From NCBI RefSeq assembly GCF_964656455.1, contig NC_135720.1:54276598-54340597 (forward strand): 64,000 nt of DNA, in the 5' to 3' direction. Positions within the stretch are counted from its first letter, which is position 1. Each line of letters begins with the position of its first letter. Positions 10,871-21,210 of this stretch are shown here, one piece after another. The notes below the pieces were generated by a model. The model ran no database searches, was not told the DNA's origin, and saw only the letters and a program-made list of their open reading frames with translations. The position numbers and the translations under genes are program-made. This DNA comes from Halichoerus grypus (taxonomy: Eukaryota; Chordata; Mammalia; Carnivora; Phocidae).

Positions 10871-12651
10871 GGAAGAAAGTTTGAGAAAATTTCTATGTGA
10901 TTGAAGGGGAGTTCTCCATCCTTAAAGGAAATATCCTAGGGTTATAGAGTTCTAGGATAGCTAGAGAAAAACTGGCAAATGAGAACGTAGATAGCTACAT
11001 CTCAGGAAAATGAAACCAGCCTGGCTGTGTAGGAAACATAGGATTGGATGACTATACCCAACCACCATCTTTAATTGTACAAAGGAAAAATAAAAATAAA
11101 GAATGACTATATTTAGGGACCCAAGAGATATTTTCAGAGTACATCTTATAATCAACATAATATTAGTAACTGGGAATGACATTCCTTTTGGATGTGGTCA
11201 GTATTAGGGGGGGGACATAAGTTCCATTTTCCAGAATGGTCACATTTATTATTTTAGGGACTTTAATCATATCAACTCTTTGGCTTTATCTGCAAAATTG
11301 AAGATTTCTAATTTTTAAAAATATGTCTTAATTTGGAAACCACTACGATTCCATAATAATTTAAACTTTATTTTTTTGAGTCTTCTCTCGTATTTTCATC
11401 TCTATTGAATTATGGTGACACAGCTACTTTAGTACAAGGCAATAATTATAATGTCCCTAGTATTTGACTATGCCATTTAAGGATGCAAAGCATATTATGA
11501 GTCTTTTTGGCTACAATAGCACTGATGCCTCTGACAATAGTTAACAAGGCTACTGAAGCTCCCTCCCAGGTAGAAATTGATACATCAGAATCATCACTGC
11601 AGTGATGAAGTGATTCTTAAATTCAACTGATTTCAGATACTTTCTTTACTCACTTCCTGCCCTTTAAGACTTGTATTAACTTGGTTTGAACTAGGGGCTA
11701 AATTTGGTTTAATTTGCAGAACTCACAAAATTTGTGTTCCAAGTGTGTCTAATAATATTATTGAAAGAGGGGAAGCAAATTACACTTAAACTTCCTTTTG
11801 AATTTTTCAGCCATGACCTTAGAAATCATGGAGAAAACCATAACACTGAATATTACTTGTCATTATATGCTATTACATGTTATTACAGGACATTTATTAT
11901 TTTATATGATGTGTGATGATTAATGAGATTTCTCTCTATAAAATTAGAAAGCAGACCTGTGTTTTTGGTAATTCCATCTTTGTGTTTGGTACTGTTTTCA
12001 TACCATATTTCACTTAATAAGTGCATTGAAAATATGGAGTCAAGTTAGGAATTAGAAGGAAGACTCTCAGACTTTTTATTTAACCCCTAACTATTAAATC
12101 TAGGCACAAAACCATAAAGAGAAAACCCTTAAAGGTGAAGATGTATGTAATAAAAATATCTATCTTTTGCATATTCATATTCCGGGAATAGATTTTAGCA
12201 CTGCCCCACTTCTGATGGCCTTGTTAGCTAGTGCTCTGTAGTTCCACCATGGTAGTGATAGAAGGACTCTCCAAGCACACTGCCATGTGCTGCTATATAA
12301 TGAGGGCCCTGTTGACCTGAAGCTGCATCTGTGGCGGATCGATATAAGAGGATTCTCTCTGTAGGTAAGTTGGATGAGGCAGCCCAAGTGTGAGAGCACA
12401 AATGGATGTGATTCTTTCTGGTGCACAACTGTCTCACTGGACAAAGAGAAATTGTCACCAGATGATGATAAGAGTGACAGATCCTGTGGCTAGGGAGTAG
12501 GTGAAAGGAATCTAATGGTGTGTGTAGGCTGCCTCAGCTCCAGGTAGCTCCAGGGCTCTAGTGATGAAAAGCTTCTTGGGGAAGCTGGGTGTGATTGTGG
12601 TGAGTAAACATCCATAGGGTCCTTTCATGAAAAGTCTCAAATTCCAGCTTG
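10871..12651. other. Unassigned intergenic DNA
   Basis: AT-rich sequence with no recognised repeat, RNA gene or credible coding frame. 12175-12458 has two overlapping minus-strand frames of 76-89 codons in a locally GC-richer patch, but they lack a start context, similarity or conserved pattern I can recognise. A run of nine G occurs near 11207. Confidence 0.5.
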
Positions 12652-13075
12652 TTATGGATTGAATTGTGTCACATACCAACCCCTCCCCTCTCACTGAAGT
12701 CCTAAACCTCCGTACCTCAGGTCTTTAAGTCTTTACCCTATCGGTAAAGATGGTGTCTTACAAAAGTAATCAAGTTCAAGTGAGGTCTTTAGGGTAGGCT
12801 CTAATCCAATATGACTGGTAACCTTATAAAAAGGGGAAATTTGGACATAGAGACAATGTAGAGGCAAGACCATGTAAAGGGAGAGAAAAGACAGCCATTG
12901 ACAAGCCAAAGAGAAATGCCTAAAACAGATCCTCCCTCACAGCACTTAGAAGGAACCAATCCTGTTGACATCCGGATTTCTGACTTCTAGCCTCCAGAAG
13001 TGTGAGACAATACATTCCTGTTGTTTAAGCCACCCAGTTTGTGGTAATTTGTTATGGCAGCCAATACACAGCTAT
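12652..13075 (+). mobile_element. MLT1-type MaLR solo LTR
   Basis: It starts 'tgttatggattgaattgtgt' and ends with 'ttgtttaagccacccagttt' and 'gttatggcagcc', the standard ends of an MLT1-type LTR (ERVL-MaLR group). Interior landmarks are 'ctaatccaatatgactgg', 'ccttataaaaag' and 'ttctagcctccagaagtgtg'. There is no internal region, so it is a solo LTR or a fragment. LTRs of this class contain promoter and polyadenylation signals, long inactive. Confidence 0.85.
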
Positions 13076-13840
13076 CCTGACATTTGTTTCTTCATCCCCT
13101 TTCAGTAAGCCCTCTCCTTTCCTGGTTTACTAGCTACACACTTCCCTTCACAAGTCATTTCTAGTTTCATGCCTACTGGAAAACTTGTTCTTCCTCTCAA
13201 GGCTTCATCTCAAATTGTTTCTGTGCTAAGCATCCACCCTTTGCCCCCTGAAGATCTCTACTTCTGCAACTCAATATCCAAGAAGTGGAATCCCCTTTCC
13301 TCTTCATTTTGTGCTCACATCTCTTCTTTAAACGGTGGATGTGAGCCAACTGAGGTGACTAAATGAGAAGACTCAGGGGTGAGGATGTAAAAGAAAATAC
13401 CAGGAAAAAAACTCCAAAACCCTAATTAATATTTCAATAACATCATCATGCTGCCTGTATATAGACAGAGATTCATCAATATAGTTGCCCCAGAACGTGC
13501 CTCTGTGTTCCCTGCCCCCATGCCAGTGTCTCTTTAACCTCAGAGAAGAAAAGTGAAACAAGAAAGTAGAAGGATTGAAAGTTAAAGAAATGAACAAGTT
13601 AGAAAGACTTGAATGTTTTCAGTACAAGCCTTGTTGTCAGCCCATGACAGCAGCACCTCTGTAGGCAGGGACACAATCTTCAGTATCTCACTTCACACTC
13701 ACTGGGAGTTTCCAGGGAACCGACTGCCAAGGGGTTTCAGCCTTGTGGGTCTAGGAGTAAAGTGTTTATATGATAGAATAGGAAAGACCAAAATGAGTCC
13801 CTCTTAACCTCCTCAGAGAATAGGCACAAATGCAAATGGA
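13076..13840. other. Unassigned DNA
   Basis: C/T-rich text at 13081-13330 and mixed text beyond; nothing recognised. Short open frames are not supported by any known domain. Confidence 0.4.
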
Positions 13841-13960
13841 ATCAAGAGAACCAGGAATTATGCTCAGTTGTAAAGCATTTAATACAGTGACTCACGGTGA
13901 GCACTCAATAAATGTCAGTTGGTATTATTATTACCATATTTTGTTAACTCTGAGATGCAC
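13840..13960 (+). repeat. MIR/L2-type 3' end
   Basis: 'ggtgagcactcaataaatgt' followed by 'tattattattacc' is the conserved 3' end shared by MIR and L2 elements. Only the tail is recognisable. Confidence 0.6.
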
Positions 13961-14640
13961 TTTTAAATTTTTTCGGGAATATTTTAAAGCAGTACATGTC
14001 ATTTCACCTGAAAATACATTTAGAATGCATTTCGAAGTTGATTTTTTAAAAATATTAATCACTCATGGAGATTTTCTGATTCTTTCAATTTTTCAAATTT
14101 CTCAATCATGAAAGAATTTCTACAGGCTCCCTTCACCATATCTATTCATATACTCACCATCTACACCATATACTCAGTCCTTTGCCTGTCACTGTCATCA
14201 AATTCACCATGTTCCCCTCAAATCCAATGCCCCCACTTTTGCTCTAGTTCCCATTTCCTCTTACCCAAAGGATATCACTGTAGAAATTCTTCATTTTTTT
14301 CTCTTGCATCATTCCCCTTCCATTGAATCATTCTATCAGCAAACATGCATGCTGTTCTGTCTTGCAATTTTAAACTTTCTCTTGTTTTTCCTTCACTTTT
14401 CCTTCACTTTTCCTTCACTTTTCCTTCTAATTAGGGCTTATTTCTTCTTCCCTTTGCAGCAAAACTCCTTGGAAGAGTTACAAAGCATACTTCTTTTCCC
14501 CCTAGCATTTTTAACAGTTTGGAAATCAGAGCACCCATGAAATGAAAACTCACAATCACTTACGTGAGCCTAGCAATGATTAGTGAAGAACAGCAAACTT
14601 GTAGCTGTTTCGGCTGGTCTTGTCATGAGTTTGGAAAGTT
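13961..14640. other. Unassigned pyrimidine-rich DNA with a small minisatellite
   Basis: 14389-14427 carries about three and a half copies of an 11-base unit, cttcacttttc. The rest (T/C-rich on the plus strand to about 14450) matches no family I know. The frames at 14108-14540 are low-complexity products of this composition. Confidence 0.55.
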
Positions 14641-14649
14641 CTAGTTGAA

Positions 14650-14915
14650 TGATACTGGTTCAGAAAACAGGCTCTGGAGTCTGAGTGGATTCAAATCCTA
14701 GTTCTTCCAGTATTAGCTGTGTGATCATAGACAGGATTTATTTTTAACTTCTAAGTTTTAGTTTCCTCAACTATAAAATAGGGGAATAGTATAATTACCT
14801 ATGCATTAATTTTGTTATTGAATTAAATCAGGTAATACATGTTAAGTACTTAACAAAGTACCTGTGACAGGGTACTCAATAGAGTAGTTCTCATCCTCAT
14901 CATCATACGTCATCT
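14650..14915 (+). repeat. Near-complete MIR SINE
   Basis: The order is 'gctctggagtctgag', 'ttcaaatcctagttcttcca', 'agctgtgtgatcatagac', 'agtttcctcaactataaaat', 'taatacatgttaagtac' and 'gtactcaatagag'. This is a full MIR from tRNA-related part through the conserved core to the L2-like tail. Confidence 0.88.
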
Positions 14916-15960
14916 TATGTGCACATATAAACACATGTACCATGATTCATGGTGGACCATACCAGAGTGACCATATAAAAGGTTTTTTCACATTATATAA
15001 CAGGCAGGGCAACATTTTACTCTTTGCCTCATCCTCTCTTGGTGAAAATACCTTCCATTCAGTTGTGACACAGTCACAGTGTTATCAGCCTAGGGAGGAA
15101 CACCAGAATATTGTAAATGGCGAAGTCTTTTCATGGTCTTCAGCAATCTATTGAAAATTAAAATGTAATTAGTGGGACAAAACAATGGTTTGCATCTTTT
15201 AATTACCGTTCTATTTTTTGACAGAATGTTTTAATTATTGTTTTCTTTTCTCTTCTCTTCTGTTTCTATTGATTTGTTGCCAGTTTAATTGTGCCACTAG
15301 GACCTCCCAGTTCTCAATGAGTTGGCCTCAGGGGATTCTGTCTGCTTCATTGTTTTAAAGTAAACCAGATCTCTAAATACCTACAAAACAAAATCAGAAT
15401 TTGAAGCCATCTTTTTAAAATGAGGGAAAACTAGGAGGAATAAATAATAAAGCATAAGATTCAAGGTATAGAGGGAAATTTAAAAGAGAGAGCCATAATT
15501 ACTGACTTTAGGTCTAGAGGAATGATTATTCTTAATAAATGTGCTATAGACTTACCTATCTAAGCAATTAATGCAGAGGAGTAATAAAATAACAGAACTT
15601 AAAAACTTTTTGTTTGGGCTCACTGGCCAAATTATTTCTTCCAATCATGTCAGATGAGTTGTATTCTGAAGAGTAGAGCCTACAGATGGGTGATCACTGT
15701 GAAGTACTTTAGTGAAGTCTATCCATCAATGACTTACTATTCTCTGTTGATTCTTTGTTTATTGAAAATTTCCAGTTGCCTTTAAAGTGCAAATTTAGTG
15801 AACGAATTTTAAAATGGCAGTAAAAGATAAAGAAGACATCAATTAATGTTTGTTTTTATGACCAATTGGCCTAGTAAGGAAAGAAACAAGTAAGGAAAGA
15901 AACAAGATCAACTGGCCTAGTAATCAAATAGTGAATGGCCTGTAAACACTACCATGAATG
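14916..15960. other. Unassigned DNA with a small local tandem duplication
   Basis: No gene or repeat family recognised. At 15868-15926 the strings 'gtaaggaaagaaacaa' and '(a)ctggcctagtaa' each occur twice in close succession, which looks like replication slippage. Confidence 0.5.
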
Positions 15961-16180
15961 ATGACAGCGTTGTCTCAGACACACATGGATTGCAGTGTTG
16001 GCTCCACCACCATGTAGACCTTGGGTAAATTACTTGACTTTCTGAATCTTTATTTTGCCATCTGAAAATGAGGACAATGGTAGTACCGTCCTTATAGGGT
16101 TGATGTGAAAAATTAAATGAGATAATGCATATAGAGCATATGGTTAAGTGCTCAGTCCATGTTGTTATAATAGTATCAGA
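15960..16180 (+). repeat. MIR SINE
   Basis: 'gcagtgttggctccaccacc', 'agaccttgggtaaattactt', 'tgccatctgaaaatgagga', 'gggttgatgtgaaaaattaa' and 'gttaagtgctcagtcca' follow the MIR core in order. A 119-codon minus-strand frame over it is a shadow of the repeat. 16181-16479 is unassigned. Confidence 0.87.
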
Positions 16181-16479
16181 AAGCCAAGATTCAGTACAAA
16201 GCCTCTTCAGTGAGTATACACATAAATGCCTCCCTCCAAAGGAAGCAAAAAACAAATGTCCAGAGTATTGCGGCATGATCTGACTGGGAGTATTAGCTGG
16301 GATTTGGTGTTTCTTTGTCTAAGTGTGTTCTCTTATTCCACTCATGGAAGAAATGGCGTCCTGGAGCCACTGCCATGCCTAAAAGTTGGGATATGACCGT
16401 GGAGCAGGTCCCAGTGTCATACCAGTGGTTTCTGAGGAATTTAGCTTGATGAAGATCTTGAAACAATGGTATGATACAG

Positions 16480-16735
16480 TGGTTTTCAACTGTTTTTCAC
16501 CATTACCCAGAGTAAGACACCATGATTTGTCACATATACACATACATACACACAACTGAAACAGAAGTTTTATAAAATAATACTTACTCTTATGAGGTAT
16601 CCTTTGATTCTTCTCTCCTGTCCTATTCCATTTTAGTTTACTTTTTTTAAGTATTTGGTTTCACCAAATTGATTTTACCCCCTACTGAAGGATCTCAGCA
16701 CAGTTTGAAAAATGTGCTGTAATGAACACTCTTCT
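16480..16735 (+). mobile_element. hAT-like DNA transposon fossil
   Basis: It opens with 'cagtggttttcaactg' and closes near 'cagtttgaaaaatgtgctgta', roughly inverted ends typical of small hAT-Charlie elements. Inside are 'cacaactgaaacagaagttt' and an AT-rich centre. No transposase is present. Subfamily not assigned. Confidence 0.5.
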
Positions 16736-17444
16736 CTACCAGTTTCCTAAGGTCATTTTTGCTTTCTTCATTCATTTTTCAACGTCTTTGTAATTTTCTC
16801 TCTAGGTGAAGTAGATGCTATTACATAATAAGAGGATCTAACTGGCAGGAATCAGTTTCTAGGCTGGGTGAAAATGTTTGTTGTGGGTAGGATTTTAGGG
16901 GTATGTTGAGATAGAATAGAAGCATAGAATTTGAAAGCAGCAAGGGTTCTTTTAGGGTTGAGATCAGGCCATAACACCTTGCTGTTTCCCCAGAGGGTTT
17001 CGAAATATCTCGGACGCCTACTTGTGCTTCCACTTCCTGAGCATAGTCACTGACATGAAACACCTTTAGATGACTGATCTGGGGCTTTTCATTTACTCCT
17101 TCAGCCCCTTTGAGTCTGGATAGCCTCTATTACTGCTCCTTGTGGTGTTCTATAAAGGTTACTTGATGAGGAGGAGAAGGAGGGGCTGGAATCTGCTCAT
17201 TATCAGCAGCACCTCATGGCCAGAGCTGTTGAAACATGCAAGGCAAGTAAGTCTGAATGATCTCCAAAGCTGAGAGGTATCATACCAATCGGGCTAGCTG
17301 GGAAGCTGGCAACAGGACAACCATCTCAGTGCACCTTATGTGTTATGATGGGCAGGAGCAGAAAAACACGTGCCTCTGCTAACTGGTCATCCTCAGCAGA
17401 CAAAATTAAGTGTCATGATGCTATGTAGCATTGTACAAGCTATC
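16736..17444. other. Unassigned DNA
   Basis: Mixed composition, nothing recognised; an 80-codon minus-strand frame at 16821-17063 has no identifiable domain. Confidence 0.4.
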
Positions 17445-17486
17445 TCTTCAGTTAAATTATAAGTTCCCGAAAGTAGGAATAATATG

Positions 17487-17529
<43 letters not shown>

Positions 17530-17610
17530 TTTTTTGTATTCTTCTCTAGAGGCATGCACATTGTTTACACTCAGTCGGTATGGGTTGAATGAACAATATG
17601 CTCTGGCTGC
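17445..17610 (+). repeat. L2 3' end with a TTTA microsatellite
   Basis: 'aaattataagttcccgaaag' leads to a (TTTA) tract of about 11 units at 17490-17533, then 'ttgaatgaac', the L2 3' end pattern. The microsatellite probably expanded within the LINE. Confidence 0.65.
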
Positions 17611-18789
17611 CGCATTTTCCAGATTTGCTATTTAATTTGTTTGCCCTTCAATATAAAATGCTACTCCCTCCCGCCCCTGCCCCCGCCGGAGATTGGATTG
17701 ATTAAATTAGATTTAAGAAATTTTAGACATGTAGAAAAACTGACAGCTTACGAATGTGCACGATTAGTTGGTCATCCATAGTAATAGGGATGTGTGAAGT
17801 CTTTCTGATGACATGAAGAGAATGTGTGAAACTTGTAAGAATTCAAACAATTCATAAACCTTTAAATATCTTGGCAACTTCATTTTCAAAATTATAGAAG
17901 TGATGAGAGAAACTTGTGATGAGTTGAGCAAATTCTCTGCCAGACTTTCTTTTTTTTTTTTTCTTAGCAGTACTGAAGTGACTACAATAGAAGAATGGAT
18001 GCAAGCTGCCCATTTTGTCCCAGTTGTTTTAATATTTGAATGGTTTTCCAAAAGGACCAGTTTGCAAATGGAGTTCGGGGGAGGGGGGTGTGGAAGTAAA
18101 CTTGCCCCTGAGCTGAAACTTGATATGTCTAGTTGTAATAAAGATCACGTTTTATGATAGAGTTACCATAAATACGTGAGCCACAGGGGTTCTCATGAAA
18201 GCACCGGGGAATGAAGACGTGACTGCTGGAACAGGTCTTCAGGTTTTATTTTCCTCATTTGGTTGAGTCCACTTATCTCTAATGATTCTTTAAATAAAAG
18301 GGAAGTACCCCTTTCATTTAGTTTCCTTCAAGCCAGGGGAAAAAAAATGTGAAGCTTTGAAAAAGACCTCTAGGCTGTAGGCTTTATTAAAAGCAAAAGA
18401 AAAGCAGACACCAGCTGTAATTTCATAAGGACAACAGTGGCTATACCAGCCAACGGATTGGTGACCTCACCAGTCACAGAGGTGCAACACACACCAGCAA
18501 ATGTGGATCAGCTAGGGCCAATGGGCAGGTGAAAGGTAGAATCTTATTTACAACACAAATGCTGTCAAGTGCCTTGTGGTTTGAAGAGTGATTCAGAAGA
18601 GCTTAGATGGAAGACAAAGCGGCCATGTGAACACTGGCAGACTAGAACCCGAGCTCCTTGGGCGCTTGCAGCTTGCCAGGTAGTTCACTTTGGCATGTTA
18701 GGGGATCGGTGAGAGTATGTGTAGGAAGTATGAAGTGTAGCTAACAAAGGAGGGGTTCCAAAAACTCATTCATCCATCAAACATAAACC
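17611..18789. other. Unassigned DNA
   Basis: No recognised repeat or gene. Contains a C-rich patch at 17668-17690, a G-rich patch at 18075-18090 and a poly(T) at 17949-17961. Confidence 0.4.
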
Positions 18790-19290
18790 GGGTACCTTCT
18801 ATGGGGATTATATTCATTTTATTGATGAAGAATTGCTGAAGCCCAGACCCTTTCTGGATCCTTAAGTGCCTTAAGCTTGGAGCACTCTTCTTTCCCAGCT
18901 CCCCCGCCCATCTCCCTCGTTCTCCAGTTTATTCCTTGCTGAGTCTGCATACCACCCCCAACTCCAACTCAAGGTTCAGTTCATAGCTTAAATGTGACTT
19001 CCAGTGCTCTCTTCGGCAGCACATATACTAAAATGTGACTTCCATAGAAAAGCCTCCTACCTCCCCACCCCCAATTTATCTGGATTCCTCTTGTACAATA
19101 TGTCATTCTTTTCCTTCCACACTTAACACAACCACAAATTAATAACTATCTATGGAATTATTTGTTTAAAGCCTGCTTCCTGCTGGGCAGAAAGCACCAT
19201 GAAGGCAAGGACAGGCCTGTTCTATTCACTGGACCTGAAGAGTGCCAGTCTCAGGGCAAGATGAAGACATTTTGAGAAACTTCCACCCCC
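18790..19290 (+). repeat. Ancient L2 LINE 3' region
   Basis: L2 landmarks 'caactcaaggttcagttc', 'agcctcctacctccccaccc', 'gggcagaaagcaccatgaag' and 'ggcaaggacaggcctg' occur in order. It is interrupted by a U6 snRNA fragment at 19004-19030. The frame is lost. Positions 19291-19689 show nothing else recognisable. Confidence 0.65.
19004..19030 (+). pseudogene. Tailless U6 snRNA 5' fragment retrocopy
   Basis: The 27 bases starting at 19004 equal the first 27 bases of U6 snRNA with one mismatch (a T where U6 has G at base 7). U6 is the spliceosomal RNA that pairs with the 5' splice site and forms the catalytic core. The copy begins at the exact U6 first base and stops abruptly in the sequence 'atatacta'. 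It is flanked by a perfect 14-bp duplication, aaatgtgacttcca, at 18990-19003 and 19031-19044. There is no poly(A) tail. The first bases of the right duplication also agree with U6, so the true breakpoint may be up to 4 bases further in. No upstream U6 promoter elements were seen. Confidence 0.93.
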
Positions 19291-19689
19291 CGCCCCACTG
19301 CAAATTTTGTCACTGAAGCTAAAACAATATACATGTATGTGGAAATTAAAAGAGCCATTTTTGGATTTTTGGATTTTCTGATTGTAAAATTCTGGACACA
19401 CAGCTGTCGCTTTGTTGGATGTCTATGCAGGGACGAGTCTGTTTACCAAGGAATCTGACCTGTCATGTGGTAATTTGTCCAAATTCCCATAACTAGTCAG
19501 TGGGAGAAGTGGGACGCCAACTCAGGTCTGACTGATTTTCAAGTCTGCCTCCTTCCATCACACCAAGCAAGAGGAGAGGGAAGGAAAGGAGAGGAGAGGC
19601 AGGGGGAGCTGACACATGGTTTCTGCCTCGGTAAGACTGGTTTGTGCACCTAATGCTGTAAATGTATACCGCAAAGTTTGGCTCCTTTG

Positions 19690-19880
19690 TAATCATCCTT
19701 TTATTCATTCACTCATATAGCTGATATTTACTGAGTGTCCATTAGGTGACAGGCACTGGGAATACAGAGGTAGGTAAACTCCAGCTCACAGCTCAAGGTC
19801 CAGTGGGGGTGACACCAAGCAGACAGATAGCAATGCAACATGGTCACTGCTGTGACAGAAGTAAGAACAAAGTCCTAAAG
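19690..19880 (-). repeat. L2 3' end fragment
   Basis: 'ttattcattcactcatatag', 'ctgatatttactgagtgtcc' and 'gacaggcactgggaatacag' are the complement of an L2 3' terminus. 19881-20439 holds nothing I can assign. Confidence 0.72.
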
Positions 19881-20439
19881 AAACACAGTTCCAGTATTCT
19901 GGGTGTCCACTGGTAATAACACTTATTTGACAGTAGTAACTCTATTTTAGAATAATTATAGTTTCCCTTGAGGGAAAAAAAAAGAAAGATAGCTTGTAGC
20001 ATTATTGAGCTATCCCTTGAATGTACTCAATCCAAGAAATGCTACGTACCCTCTGCAAGGCTAGGTGGCGATTCTTGTATTAGGAAAAAATCCTATTATG
20101 AAAAATCCTATAGCACTAAAGAGAAGCATTTAAACAGATTCTATGTTAAGATAAAGATTTTGTTCTTTCTTCCCACCCAATATTACATTCACGTGTGAAA
20201 ATTTTGTCACTGCTTTGATTTAAAACATCATGACCCATGTAAAAACAAATTTTCTCCTGCCTCTTATTGGCCAAGCAATGATTTTAAATGCATTCCCTGA
20301 TCCACCCTCCCAATCCTGCCCTCTCTACTGCAATCCCCATCTCAGCTGATGGCACCTTCATCCTTCCAGTGGCTTGGGGATCTTTAGCTCCTTTTTTCTC
20401 AAACACTTCTTTCATATGATAGGAAATCTTATTCACTAC

Positions 20440-21210
20440 TCTAAAAATATTATATCCCATATCTGATCATTTCGTACTACCTTGGTAGACGGCACCACAT
20501 CTCTATTGCCTCCTCATTGACCTCGCTGCTTCTACCCTTCCCACTCACTCGCCTTCTCCACACAGGAGAGCGATCCTTCTAAAACCCTTGAGTGGCTTCT
20601 CATTTTACTCAGAGTTAAAGACGAAGAAAGGATCTGCACTGGCCTATGAAGCCCCAAAGGATCATTCCTGTCATCTCTCTGACCTCAGCCCCAACTAACC
20701 TCCTTCACCCCACTCTTTTTTTTCCCTCCAGGGGACTTTTGACAATGTCTGGAGGCACTTTTTGTTGTTACAGCTAGGCTTGGGGTGTGTGCTCCGGCAT
20801 CCAGTGGGTAGAGGCCAGGGCGGCCGTGAACCTTCCTACGGTGCACTGGATAGCTCTCAGCACAAGTTACTAGCCCATAATGTCACTGATACTGAGGTTG
20901 AGAAACTGCATTATCCACATATCTAATCACCTCCTTCAGGTCTGGACTCAAATGTCACTTTGTCAAGGAGACTCTTCCTGATCCCCCTACTTAAATGTAC
21001 TGCCAACATATTCCCCAATCTCTGTATCCTCCTTGACATTTTCTTTTTTCATACCACATCACCCACCAGCATACTGTATGATTTATTTTTATTTGTTGTT
21101 TATCTTCTATCTGCCCAGCTAAGTTATAAACTTCACCAGAGTAGGCGTATCTGTGTGTCTTGTTTACTAGGCCAGAAGAGTGGCTGCCAATAGTAAGCCC
21201 TCAATGCATT
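20440..21210 (+). repeat. Ancient L2 LINE with a hAT insertion
   Basis: L2 order: 'gagagcgatccttctaaaac', 'gagtggcttctcattttact', 'tctctgacctcagccccaac', then after the insertion 'ggtctggactcaaatgtcac', 'ctcttcctgatccccctac' and 'agtaagccctcaatgcattt'. The two halves are contiguous in L2 apart from 20728-20912. Confidence 0.8.
20728..20912 (+). mobile_element. MER5-like hAT-Charlie element
   Basis: 'ggggacttttgacaatgtct', 'gcatccagtgggtagaggcc' and 'gaggttgagaaactgca' are landmarks of a small nonautonomous hAT-Charlie element of the MER5 type. It interrupts an L2 copy. Terminal repeats are eroded and the exact name is from memory. Confidence 0.72.

Noticed and set aside
12175..12458. Two overlapping minus-strand frames of 76 and 89 codons
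   Set aside because: The patch is locally GC-richer, which lowers stop frequency. Neither frame has a domain, a start context or a conserved pattern I recognise, and both overlap.
14389..14427. Short direct repeats that could resemble a CRISPR or regulatory array
   Set aside because: The 11-base units are contiguous with no spacers, so this is a small minisatellite in vertebrate DNA.
15917..16276. 119-codon minus-strand open frame
   Set aside because: It covers a MIR element in the antisense direction, and MIR itself is noncoding.
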